Shown here one piece after another: positions 1 to 10,318 of a stretch of 64,000 nucleotides of DNA. This DNA comes from Mercurialis annua (lineage: Eukaryota > Streptophyta > Magnoliopsida > Malpighiales > Euphorbiaceae). The stretch is taken from assembly GCF_937616625.2 (NCBI RefSeq), contig NC_065570.1:71885665-71949664 (forward strand), given 5' to 3'. Below the pieces are notes generated by a model. It ran no database searches. It worked only from the letters and a program-made list of their open reading frames with translations, and had not been told where the DNA came from. The position numbers and the translations under genes are program-made. Each line of letters begins with the position of its first letter. Positions within the stretch are counted from its first letter, which is position 1.

Positions 1-274
1 ATTGGGTGTGTGTGTGAAATTCTATTTGTCCACCTTGATGTCTGACTTTGAAATCCGTTACTCATTTGTCCATCATCAAGATGGAGACAAGATAGATAGA
101 GAACGATAAAGACAAGTAAAAATGTAACATATTTTAAAACATTTTGACTTGAACTGGAAAAGCTAACAAAAACTATACATATACTTCTATTTCTTCCTAT
201 GTATTATACATATTGGTAGCTAGATCTTCTAGTGGATTACTTTTGTATACAATTTAATATTTAAGTACTGATGT

Positions 275-1333
275 TCAAGCATTGGTGTTAGACTCAAAAC
301 ACTCCTTGGATTGGGTGTGAAGCCTCCAAGCAAAGAGGTAATCTTTGGACTGGCAGGATAATCTAATAACATCACAGAAAGCAGTTAATGCTTTCTTCTT
401 CCCTTCATGCCCCCATTCTATATTCACCCAGCAACAAAACTTATTTGATGAAGACGGCGGCACCTTCGAATCGGCAAGATGAAGTATCACCTCGCCGCAT
501 ATCCTCTTGCATGAGCTGCCACCAAACCTGTTATCACCCGTCACCATCGAGTCTAGCCAAGAACACTCCGGCTGGCCAACCATTTCCGTATATGCGGAAT
601 TCGCCAATCTGACTTTGTAGTTGGAATCGCATACCACTATTGGTAAGGCGTCGGACTCGATATCTTCCTCGACCTCCTCCGGCTTCTTTGAGAGTTGTAT
701 AGGTTGGGTTGAGTTTAGTGTCTCAGTAATGCATCCAACGCTTATGGTCGAGCCAACGGGTCGAATTGGCCGAGGCGATATAACATTGCTGGTGGGTGTA
801 TTTTGCAGTTGCTGCAACAGATCCTTTTCTTCAGGGATTTCAGCCACTGTGTTCAAATCTATGAGAATCTCCCTTCGTGGTTCCATACAACTGATTTCAG
901 GCGACTGACACGGAAGAAGAGAAAGCGTCACCAAATCTGAAGGGGCAGTGTCCAAGTTATTGGTATTAACACCAACAAAGCCTGGAACAGAAAGCTGAGA
1001 AAGGCCATGAGCGAAACCCTGCAGAGAAAGATGCCTAGCCGGAGATATTACATGACCGGTAGAGGAAACGCCGAGGATATGGGTCGTTCTTGGTCTTTTC
1101 ATGATCGGCGGCGACAAGGCGGCTCTCCCTCTTTTCCTGGTTCTAGTTGGCCTAGCTTGCAATTGCGGCCAGAGATTCCTCAGGTAAGGAGATTGCCTTA
1201 TCTTCTGAGACATTGACGGGGTGTCACCCAAGGAGTTGGCAGAGCCCTCAGGCTTAGGCGCTATGGGTCTGTAGCGAGACATAATCTCAGCCGTTTTCTC
1301 CGTGGTAGAGTAAGGACTCAGAGTCTTGATCAT
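275..1333 (-). CDS. DUF7950 domain protein, single exon
   Basis: Uncharacterised plant-specific family; molecular function unknown. The reading frame has 352 codons from the ATG at about 1333 to the TGA at 275-277. The frame stays open upstream to a TTG near 1405, but the ATG at 1333 is preferred because it precedes the family's N-terminal motif, seen here as IMSRYRPIAPKPE (about residues 17-29). A basic stretch follows (RTRKRGR, PIMKRPR), which could be a nuclear localisation signal. An LIDLN motif lies mid-protein, close to the LxLxL form of EAR repressor motifs. The C-terminal globular part runs from LPIVVCDSNYKVRLANSAYTEM to FAWRLHT and matches the DUF7950 pattern. No intron is needed. 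Family assignment is from recalled motifs, not a search. A nuclear regulatory role is inference only. The nearest gene is 13 kb away; three CACGTG cores lie upstream at 1535-1985. Confidence 0.8.
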   Translation of the reverse strand: MIKTLSPYSTTEKTAEIMSRYRPIAPKPEGSANSLGDTPSMSQKIRQSPYLRNLWPQLQARPTRTRKRGRAALSPPIMKRPRTTHILGVSSTGHVISPARHLSLQGFAHGLSQLSVPGFVGVNTNNLDTAPSDLVTLSLLPCQSPEISCMEPRREILIDLNTVAEIPEEKDLLQQLQNTPTSNVISPRPIRPVGSTISVGCITETLNSTQPIQLSKKPEEVEEDIESDALPIVVCDSNYKVRLANSAYTEMVGQPECSWLDSMVTGDNRFGGSSCKRICGEVILHLADSKVPPSSSNKFCCWVNIEWGHEGKKKALTAFCDVIRLSCQSKDYLFAWRLHTQSKECFESNTNA

Positions 1334-1534
1334 GGCTGGCTCAGCTAATTCTCTCAGAATGAGAAAAAAAAAAGAGATCAAGAACTGCGTCAAGACGAAG
1401 AACAAAACGGTGAAGAGAATGCGGCAATTGGGTAGGGATTTTAGGAAGGGCTGATTAGTTGAGCTGGGATTTTAAGTGTTGTATGTAGCCAATGATAGAG
1501 AGGCAGCATGAAGCTAAGAGGCAGGAGAAAAGGA

Positions 1535-1985
1535 CACGTGGAAAGAAAAGGATGGGTACGTGTTTAAACAAGTAGGAGATGGGGACATGTGGGATTTGGG
1601 TATAATAGTGGGTCCATGCATGGCTACACATACCCGATGGATAGACAGTAGTTTTTGACGACTGAGCCAAGTCAGTTTGTGCTTATTCTTTTCTCTCTGT
1701 GTCTGCTGGCTGTGTCGCTCAGCCAATCAAAACGCTCTCTCTTCTTAACGCGTGTGAACTTGGCTGCCATGCGTGCCTACACCTATCACCATTGGCTTGG
1801 CCATTTGTTGTTTTTCTTGCCTTTACTCAAATGCCCTCGTGCTTTTGATCGGTTATTTTTGTCCGCTTACACGTGTAAGCTTCTGATCATCGTTGTTTTG
1901 CATGTAAAGGGAGGAGTTGGATTCCGATTGGTTGGTTTTGTGAGCCAAACTTTCTACATCAGAGAATGCTAATTAGTTACACGTG
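1535..1985. promoter_or_regulatory. Three G-box cores upstream of the DUF7950 gene
   Basis: CACGTG cores occur at 1535-1540, about 1870-1875 and 1980-1985, that is 200 to 650 bases upstream of the ATG at 1333. The middle one is the centre of a 16-bp perfect palindrome at 1865-1880 (GCTTACACGTGTAAGC). G-boxes bind bZIP and bHLH factors (for example HY5, ABFs, PIFs). Function here is inferred from position only. Confidence 0.4.
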
Positions 1986-2210
1986 GCTTTCTCATAAGGA
2001 AGCTACCAAAACATGGTGCTTACATTTGTGTAGCTTGGTGCTTTAGAGCAACTCCGATAACATTTTTTTTTTAAAAAAAAAACTCAACTTGAAATAAAAT
2101 GTAAAAATAATTTTAACGTTTTTGAAATATAACAAATCAATGTTACTATAATAAAATGGATCCTAACATTTGAAAATCTCAAAAATTAGACCTGGTCACT
2201 ATAATTAATA

Positions 2211-2541
2211 CTTCCTCCGTTCTGTAAAGATAGAAAAATTAGCTACTTTTTTTGTCCCACAAAGATAGACAAATTAGTGTTAGTTAACTATAAATTATTA
2301 AAATAATCTTATATCAACATTAATTGATTTAAAGTTTCAATATATGTTTTTTATGCATCTAAAATCACATTGGCTAATATTTATATAGTGGCTTTGAGTT
2401 GTGTGAATCACTAATTTAACATGATTTACTTCAAGAAATTAAAAGGACAATTTAGAAAAATTATCACAATTACCTATAATTAACTACTTTCTTAATTTTT
2501 GTGAAATAGCTATTTTTTCTATCTTTACGGGACGGAGGGAG
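2211..2541. mobile_element. Stowaway-like MITE (Tc1/mariner type)
   Basis: Inverted termini CTTCCTCCGTTCTGTAAAG and, reversed from the right, CTCCCTCCGTCCCGTAAAG, continuing through AGATAGAAAAA and TAGCTA. The element is flanked by TA on both sides (2209-2210 and 2542-2543), the expected target duplication. 331 bp, no coding capacity. Confidence 0.8.
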
Positions 2542-2543
2542 TA

Positions 2544-4878
2544 TATTACTAGCTTCGTAAAGAATATTTGTTCCGTCTAATAAAAATAGGCTAAATGACT
2601 ATCTTGGGCGTTACAAACTGTACGTAAAATTATTATATTAATCTGAATAATATTAATATTCACCTTCATTAATTTCAACCATTTTTGTTATATTTTATAA
2701 ATCATCATTAATTATCATTTTATACAATACAAAAATCAATAATAAATTTATCTTTTAAAAATTTAATTATAATTCCAACACAATAACTATATTTTCCAAA
2801 ATATAAATTAATAATATTTCAAATATTTAAATAATTTAAATAATGTTATTATTAAAAGATAATACTATCATTTTTGAATTCATGTACAACGTAAGTACTA
2901 TATAGTAAATTGGTTAGAACTAAACTAATTTAATAGAATAAATAAAAATCATTATTAAAATTTTATTTTCTAAAAATAAAAAAAATAAAAATAAATTTTG
3001 AAAGCAATTTAGTTTAAATATAAGTCTATATTAAGTGTACAACCTATCATGTTTAAAAAATTAAAGTTGGAGACTGAATTATAGAATTAGAAATAATAAC
3101 ACTTTATTTAGTATAGTAATAATTATTATTTAATTTTTACTAATATATTATTTTTAGATAATAATGTTCTCGGAGTTAACGTAATATTTTATCTTTATTA
3201 AAAAATTAGGAATTTAACGTAAATTTTTTTCAACATTTTTTCTAGCAAGGTGTCAATCTTAAAGTGTTTGAAATGTTAGAGTTCATTTTGTTATAAAATT
3301 CGATTGGGATTGATTCATTATACCCTCTAAATTTTAGGGTTATTTTCATAATTTTCTCGCAAATAAATAAAGAGCATTTTAATAATAAAGAGCATTTATA
3401 TCCAATGGGCTCTATGTTTCTAATTATTTGATTTTTCTCTTTTTCAATTTTGTTTATTTTATTTTTCATTTATTTTTATTTTCACATTTATTTACTTCTT
3501 TCTTCACAGAATTGTGTTAGAAAATATCAAACATGAATGTTAAAATGACGTGATTATTTATCATTTTGATGTTTAATTTTTAAATGGACCACTATCCGAA
3601 AGTGTCGGATCTTGGTGGTTATTCTCTACCGTGAGTAGATCAAAACCGTATATTTTTTGTTCCAAATAGTTAAAAAGGTAAATGAGAATTGATGTTTAAA
3701 AGTCACACAATGAAAAATGAATTTGGAAAGAAAATTATCTATTCCCACCTTGGTTAAGAAACTTCACTTGATGTGGTTTATATTGAATTATACATTAAAT
3801 TAGTTACAAGTGTAAGGGCTCACAATTTAACCAATCAACTTCAAGAGACAATGGGTATGCGCAGATCTGCGCATGCGAATGCAACGACAAAACTAGTGTT
3901 GTGCAAGTTTTATTTTACATTTTTAATTTTCTTTTTAAATTACATAACACCCGGTTTATTTTTTTTAATTTTCAATTTAAATTTTGTAACTTGCTAAAGT
4001 TGTGTAACATGTCTTTTTTATTATACAATATAGGAGATGCATGTTATAGAATTTTGATAACTATATAAAGCCATCAAATTCAATGCAAAAATAGATCTAA
4101 AAGTTTTAATTTCTCTCTAAAAATTGTTTTTTTGTGATAGAGTTCGGACGATAATTCTGGTTCGTTGAGAACAACGCTTCGGTGTGGTTGTGCTTCTTTT
4201 TATTCTGTAAAACAGTTGCAATTCACATACGATGAAGGCTAATATGTTTTAAAAAATGCGTGTGATACACATGGTTAGATTCAATTTAGTTACATTTTCT
4301 ATTTTCAATTGAATTTTCTATTTTTATTTATTGTTTATATTATCAATAAATTATTTTTTCTGTCTGCGTATTATTTTGCCTAACAAATTATTCCATACAT
4401 ACCTCAAATTAGAAGCAAACTAGCAAAATAAATTAAACATCTTGTAATCTTAAGAAGCGAGAAAGTTTGCCGTGGAGGAAAGAGCCTCAGCAGGACCGAT
4501 TCAGCTGCCAATAACTTCTGAAGTTATAATGATAGAGAAGAATGTATGCGTGTTTAGTTTTCTATTTTATTGATTATAAATTGTAATTTATTTTGTTCAT
4601 GGGTTATGTGCTCTATATTTTGTTGATCTGCTAGTATTTTTTACTTTTATGTGATAATTTCTAATTTCTAACGCTTAAGTTGATCACTTGCAAGAACTTG
4701 CAGATTTTGAGATAAATGAGGTGTTTCAATCAAATAAATAGTTGAAAATTGAAATATCATTCTAGCTATACACATCATTTTGTGAAGAGCATTTACATAG
4801 CAAAAAAATTACATCGAGAATTGTTTATATTGATCCCAAGAGTCATATTTTTTAAGCTATGTTTAGGTGTTAATTTAA
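2544..4878. other. Intergenic, AT-rich, no gene recognised
   Basis: Mostly low-complexity AT-rich sequence with many in-frame stops. It holds an 18-bp perfect palindrome at 3857-3874 centred on a BglII-like AGATCT, and an exon-like stretch at 4456-4543 ending in a possible donor (GTATGC), described under findings. Short open frames at 3242-3469 and 3773-3997 have no recognisable domains. Confidence 0.5.
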
Positions 4879-5224
4879 GGCCAAATGTCGTAAAAATGCC
4901 AAACCTTTTATAAAGTTTCACAAAAGTCCCGACCTTTCAATTTTGTCGATTTTGGCCAAAAACAGATTATTTGGTTTCAATTGTGGCCAATTCTCAATTT
5001 GATTTCAATTTTGCCTATGTGGCGTCTACGTGGCATGCACATATATTGGAAGGTCAGGACTTTTGAAATCAAATAATCCATTTTGGCCAAAATCGACAAA
5101 ATTGAAAGGTCGGGACTTTTGTGAAATTAAATAATCAGTTTTTGACCAAAATCGACAAAATTGAAAGGTCATGACTTTTGTGAAACTTTTGTGAAAGGTT
5201 TGGCTTTTTTTACGACATTTGGCC
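4879..5224. repeat. Foldback MITE, GGCCAAAT termini
   Basis: 346-bp element with inverted ends GGCCAAATGTCGTAAAAA and, reversed from the right, GGCCAAATGTCGTAAAAA-like sequence. The arms repeat a module containing AAAATTGAAAGGTC and TTGGCCAAAATCGAC. Flanks are TTAATTTAA on the left (4870-4878) and TTAATTTAG on the right (5225-5233), an 8/9 match consistent with a Mutator-type 9-bp duplication. Non-coding. Confidence 0.7.
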
Positions 5225-5232
5225 TTAATTTA

Positions 5233-5589
5233 GGACTTAAGTGGCAATATCCCCCTAAACTTGTAAGCAATGGCAATTAACACATAAATTAATTTGGTGG
5301 GCAAACTAGTACATGAACTTGGTGATTATGGGCAATTTGCCCCATTTTAACAATTTGCCCCTTTAATTTGTAAGTTAATTGTATCTTAAATCGGCAATTT
5401 GCCCCTTTAATTTGTAAGTTAATTGTATCTTAAATCGGCAATTTGCCCCCTAAACTTGTAACTTAATTTGCCAAAATGGGCTAATTGCCCATAATCACCA
5501 AATTCGTGTATTGATTTGCCAATAAAGTTAATTTATGTGTTAATTGCCCATTGCTTACAAGTTGAAGGGGCAAATTGCTATTTAAGTCC
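5233..5589. repeat. Foldback MITE, GGACTTAAG termini
   Basis: 357-bp inverted repeat. The left arm begins GGACTTAAGTGGCAAT and the right arm ends in AAGTCC; both arms carry CTTGTAAGCAATGGCAATTA-type sequence. It shares the flanking TTAATTTA (5225-5232) with the preceding element and has another TTAATTTA at 5590-5597. Inside, a 44-bp unit is repeated in tandem from about 5351 to 5455. Degenerate single-arm relatives lie near 19757-19880 and 22500-22675. Confidence 0.7.
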
Positions 5590-5778
5590 TTAATTTAGTT
5601 TGTGAAGACCTTTATATTCCGGACTAAAAGAATTTATTTTAATAATTATAAGTCATCCCAAATACTGTAGTTATTTGATTAAACATACAGAGTTGAAGCG
5701 AATTCTTGTAAATGACAATTCACGTTATTTTCTTTTTCGTCTATTGAAGAAGTTTCCATTTACTGCATATTAAATTTT

Positions 5779-6148
5779 GGGTTAATTCCTAAAAAAATCA
5801 CGAACTTTACACGAAGTTTCATTTTAATCATGAACTTTAAAAGTTGTCATTTAAAGGCACGAACTTTCATTTTATTTCAAATCTAGCATTTCAGTGTATT
5901 TTTATTGACTAAATTCTTTAATAAATCATTAATGAAAGACCCAAATTATAAATCGACATTAAGTCTTATTATCTTTTAGTTATAGTATATAGGATTAGGA
6001 ATTTTTGGTTCGATAAAATACATCGGATTTTACTTTGGCGATAGATTTGAAACAAAATGAAAGTTCGTGCCTTTAAATGACAACTTTTAAAGTTCATGAT
6101 TAAAATGAAATTTCGTGTAAAGTTCGTGATTTTTTTAGAAATTAACCC
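5779..6148. repeat. Foldback MITE, GGGTTAATT termini
   Basis: 370-bp inverted repeat. The arms are nearly complementary over about 110 bases (CACGAACTTTACACGAAG, ATGAACTTTAAAAGTTG, AAAGGCACGAACTTTCATTT). Flanks TTAAATTTT (5770-5778) and TTATATTTT (6149-6157) form a 9-bp duplication with one mismatch. Non-coding. Confidence 0.72.
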
Positions 6149-6170
6149 TTATATTTTTTGCTTGAGTTTA

Positions 6171-7396
6171 GGTAGAAGGTCCAGAAAAACCCTCGAAATT
6201 TTTTCGAAAGTACATATCAAAAAACCCTTATTGTTTTTAAATTGAACAAAACAGCCCTTTCGTCCATGTCTTTGACTAACTGCCGTTAATTTGCTGACGT
6301 GGCAATAGAAAAAGGTTCAAAAGTACCCTCAGTTTTTTCAATACTTACCAATTTCATATTTATAAAAAAATTCACATTATTTCACTATCTTCTTCCCTAA
6401 TTAATTTTACTTTTTTTTATTAAAATCTATTAAATTATAATTAAATCAATCAATTAAAACTACCATCCAAACACAATTGATAATATCAAATTATAATTAA
6501 CCCTATCAAGACTCAATTAAACTCACCAAAAATCTTGAGCACCCAACCACTAAAAATCAACATAAACACACATTTAATAAAGAAACCAGCTTATGCTATA
6601 TCCAGAAACTGTATTAAGTAGAGAAAAGAAAAGGAGCTCACATTGAGAATTGGGTTTTGATTGAGGTGATACCTAAACTCTGAAAATATAAAATATACTG
6701 CAACAGTCTTAACAACAAGAAATTAAGCTGACAAGAAACATTCGTTATTTAAAAAGAAAATAAATCAAACCTGAAGACTTTGAGAGACAATTTCGATTAA
6801 AGAAATGGGAGATGCAAGATTTTGAAACGTGGGATTTGGTCCGGTGATGTAATTGAGAGAGCTGCAAGTGTTGTATCTGCCATTGCTTAGTGTTGACATT
6901 CATTTTTGTTTTTCTTTATTTTGACTAAGTATGATTTAATTGAGATTTTTTTAGGAAAGAAGCAAAACTGGAAACAAGAAAGTAAGATCTAGATTGAAAT
7001 TGAAACAGTGTAATGCTAACAATATAAAAAATTACTTCTAAATTATAATTTGATATTATTAATTGGATTTGGATGGTTAGGTTTAATTGATTGATTGATT
7101 TAATTATAATTCAATTGATTTTAATAAAAAAATTAAAGTTAATTAGGAAAGAAGATGGTGAAATAATGCTAGATTTTTTATAAGTATAAAATTGGTAAAT
7201 ATTAGAAAAATTGAGGGTATTTTTGAACCTTTTCCTATTGCCACATCAACAAATTAACGACAGGTAGTCAAAGTCATGGACGGAAGGGTTTTTTTATTCA
7301 ATTTAAAAACAACAAGGGTTTTTTTGTACCTAACAAAATTTAAGAACTGATTTGTATTTTTTGAAAAAACTTTTAGAGTTTTTTGTATCTTCTGCC
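6171..7396. mobile_element. 1.2-kb Mutator-like foldback element, possible captured DNA inside
   Basis: The arms are imperfectly inverted over roughly 400 bases each. The left starts GGTAGAAGGTCCAGAAAAAC and the right, reversed, starts GGCAGAAGATACAAAAAAC. A perfect 9-bp duplication TTGAGTTTA lies at 6162-6170 and 7397-7405, typical of Mutator-superfamily insertion. The unpaired centre (about 6540-7020) is richer in G and C and does not pair with either arm, so it may be captured host sequence. No transposase is present. Confidence 0.75.
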
Positions 7397-7405
7397 TTGA
7401 GTTTA

Positions 7406-9227
7406 CTAATTTTAAAATCATAAATAATAATCAGAGAGTTACTAAAATTTACATTAAGTTCACTTCTTTAAAATACTTGATCTTTTTAATCAAGTAATGA
7501 AATTAATAATAAAGATGTTTTAATTTTTAAAATACTAATTTTTTTAATTTAGTTCTTCTCTACTTAGTTGCAACTGGGTAAAAAGTAGGATTTCCTTCCC
7601 TTTCTCACACTTCGGTTATTGAATTTAGCGATGCGACGTTCTGGAAATTTTTTTATTTTAAGACATGATTCAATATAGATCATGTAAAAAAAACAGGTAC
7701 AAAAATCTTTTTAAGTTTTTTTTTGTTTTTTTTATTATTACTTCTAATATTTATAACGGTGCAAATAAACCTCATGCTTGAGGAAGACGCCGGAAATGAT
7801 GGAGACGTTGGACATGCCGGCTAGACAACAGAAACGCCATAAACCGAGTGAGCAGATGCCGGAAAATACTATGAGGAAGAAAATAACTCATATAGGACAA
7901 AAAGGTCCATTTTAGGATAGATAAAATAAAAACAAATTAAGAATATCCAACATAAACAATGATTTATAAAAAAAAATACCACTTATTTATTGCAAGATAG
8001 ACAATTTGGTGCAGTTTGGATTTTTGGGAGGTGATTTTGGCCAAAAATAACCAAAGCCACCTCCCAAAAAATATGCGGTTGCTAGGGTTTTGTTTAACAA
8101 GAAAGGTTTCTAAAGAAAAAAATAATGACTTTGATGTTGTTTGTTTTTGTTTTAGGACTTGTTTGGATCAATTTGAATATAGAATTCATTTATTTCATTT
8201 ATAAATAAATTTTACTTGAAAATTATTTAATAATTTTTATATTTAGTTTTCTGAATTTAAAATATAAAATTAATTTAAATGAAATGAAATAAATTAAGTA
8301 TTATATTTCGAATATTAAATGCAAATTTAAATTATAAAATTCATTTAAACCAAAACACGTTTTGTAAGAATTCAATTGGGTTTCATAAAAAATTGAAGAA
8401 AATAGAAAATTGAAAGGTAGCTTTAGCTAGCTAGAATTGCAGGAGGTAAATTAAGCTGGAGATGGTGGCAGTTTTGGTTTCCTTAACTTCATTAAAATAA
8501 GTAAAAACATATCGAAAAATCATGAGCCCTATTGCTGCAGGTGTATAGGCAAACAAGCAGCAGTCGATCAACCTTCACTCACAGTTTCAATAATATAGAT
8601 ACAGACATAATAATTGATGTTCAAATTTTATTTAATTAGGGATTTGATCCACTTTTCAGTTCCATATGTCACTTTAATGGATAAATGTTAAATAGTTTAA
8701 AACCATCTCACTTTTATAACTAAAGAGAAAAGAATTCAATTAATCAGGAAATAAAAGCAGAGTGAAAGAAAAAGGGAGAAGAAAAGCAAGCCATGCATGC
8801 AATACTAGCTGCTGGGCTATGGTTCCGGCAGCTGCACTGCAATAGAAAGGCTGTGGAAATGGAACTGACGATGATGAATTTTACAGGGACCACTTTGTAA
8901 ATATGTATGTTTATAGAGGTGAATGCCAAGAAGAAGAAGATATAAAATCCCAGTGCGGTATATGAATACGCATGCTCTTGCTGCTGCTGGCCCCCCTACA
9001 TAACCTAAACATTCCATAACCTATATACACTACCCTATTTGTTTTCGTAATGCTCTATATCTTCTTCTGGGTATGTGTTTTTATATATATGCGGGGTATT
9101 ATTAAAATTGAAATAAATATAGAAACAAAACTTCCTATTCAAAACTGCCCCAAATACGGGAGTTTGGACAGTCAAAAATCGATACTGATATTCGATTTTG
9201 GAAGATTCCTGCATATATTTAATCAAA
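7406..9227. other. Intergenic, no gene recognised
   Basis: AT-rich. At about 8010-8070 a short inverted repeat is built on TTTTTGGGAGGTG and its complement. At about 8152-8362 a degenerate foldback has ends like GTTTGGATCAATTTGAAT and its inverse, resembling TGTTTGG-type plant MITEs. The stretch 8440-9030 is less AT-rich but I see no domain-bearing frame and no known conserved miRNA sequence on either strand. Confidence 0.4.
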
Positions 9228-9755
9228 CTAGTTTCGCATTACGTGCTATGCACGTGGCTCGTAACGTAACTCGTCAATGAACATATTAGTAAATTTATTA
9301 TAATTATATCAATTTTTTAATTAATATTAAATTAGTTAAGAATTTTTATAAAAGTAAATATAATATATGCGGTTATTAATTTTTTTTCCATACTGAATTT
9401 ATTCTTCTTTTGATTTTATAATTTTATTTAATTTTATTAATAATATCTTTATAAATAATAAGATAGAAATTTAAATAATAATATATTGACCAAATACATT
9501 ATTAATTTTGTAGTTCAATCAAACTAAAAGATAGATATTCCTACTAATTTGGAGACAATTTAGTTATCTTTTACTTATTAAAAACTAAATTGGAGATAAT
9601 TTAGCTATCTATTCTAATTAGGATTTTAATTACAATAGTTATTAATTAAATAATTAATTAGTTAATGACTATAAAACCTTTATTTAGTAGTAAACTGCAA
9701 AGGATTTTTCAGTAAATTTGCCTGTCCCCCCCACCCATCCGTGCTTTTATATATA
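9228..9755 (-). mobile_element. Mini-Helitron, copy 1 (3' end at left)
   Basis: On the minus strand the element ends in CTAG preceded by a hairpin (ACGTGC-ATA-GCACGT) nine bases away, the canonical Helitron 3' architecture (hairpin then CTRR, insertion before T). About 530 bp, no helicase or Rep coding. Its other end (CCGTGCTTTTATATATA) is interrupted by copy 2, which is about 85-90 percent identical by eye. Confidence 0.65.
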
Positions 9756-10310
9756 CTAGTTTCGCATTACGTGCTATGCACGTGGCTCGTAACGTAACTC
9801 GTCAATGAACATATTAGTAAATTTATTATAATTATATCAATTTTTTATTTATAATTAATATTAAATTAGTTAAGAATTTTTGTAAAAGTAAATATAATAT
9901 ATTCGGTTATTAAATTTTTTCCATACTGAATTTATTCTTCTTTTGGTTTTATAACAACCATAATTAAATAATTAACTTAATATTATTAATAATATCTTTA
10001 AAAATAATAAGATAGAAATTTAAATAATAATATATTGACCAAATACTGTATTTTAATTTTGTAGTTCAATCAAACTAAAAAAATAGATACTCCTACTAAT
10101 TTGGAGACAATTTAGTTATTTTTTACTTACTAAAAACTAAATTGGAGATAATTTAGCTACCTATTCTAATTATGATTTTAATTATAATAGTGATTAATTA
10201 AATAACTAATTAGTTAATGACTATAAAACATTTATTTAGTAGTAAACTGAAAAGGATTATTCAGTAAATTTGCCTGCCCCCCCCATCCGTGCTTTTATAT
10301 ATAGTATAGA
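9756..10310 (-). mobile_element. Mini-Helitron, copy 2 (tandem or nested in copy 1)
   Basis: Same terminal structure as copy 1: CTAG at 9756, then the ACGTGC-ATA-GCACGT hairpin. On the minus strand it starts TCTATACTATATATAAAAG, matching the TC 5' end of plant Helitrons. The sequence AGTATAGA is repeated just outside (10303-10318), which could be the displaced 5' tip of copy 1. Non-autonomous. Confidence 0.65.
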
Positions 10311-10318
10311 AGTATAGA

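Noticed and set aside
388..1216. Plus-strand open frames at 388-612, 621-908 and 1007-1216
   Set aside because: They are antisense shadows of the DUF7950 coding sequence; none shows a domain.
1334..1405. Upstream extension of the DUF7950 protein to a TTG at 1405
   Set aside because: The extension needs a non-ATG start and precedes an ATG placed correctly before the family motif; the hydrophobic run it adds comes from a poly-A tract read backwards.
8744..9017. Two overlapping minus-strand frames in a less AT-rich stretch, considered as a small gene or miRNA precursor
   Set aside because: No domain, no known conserved miRNA sequence and no clear hairpin. Could be transcribed, but there is no positive evidence.
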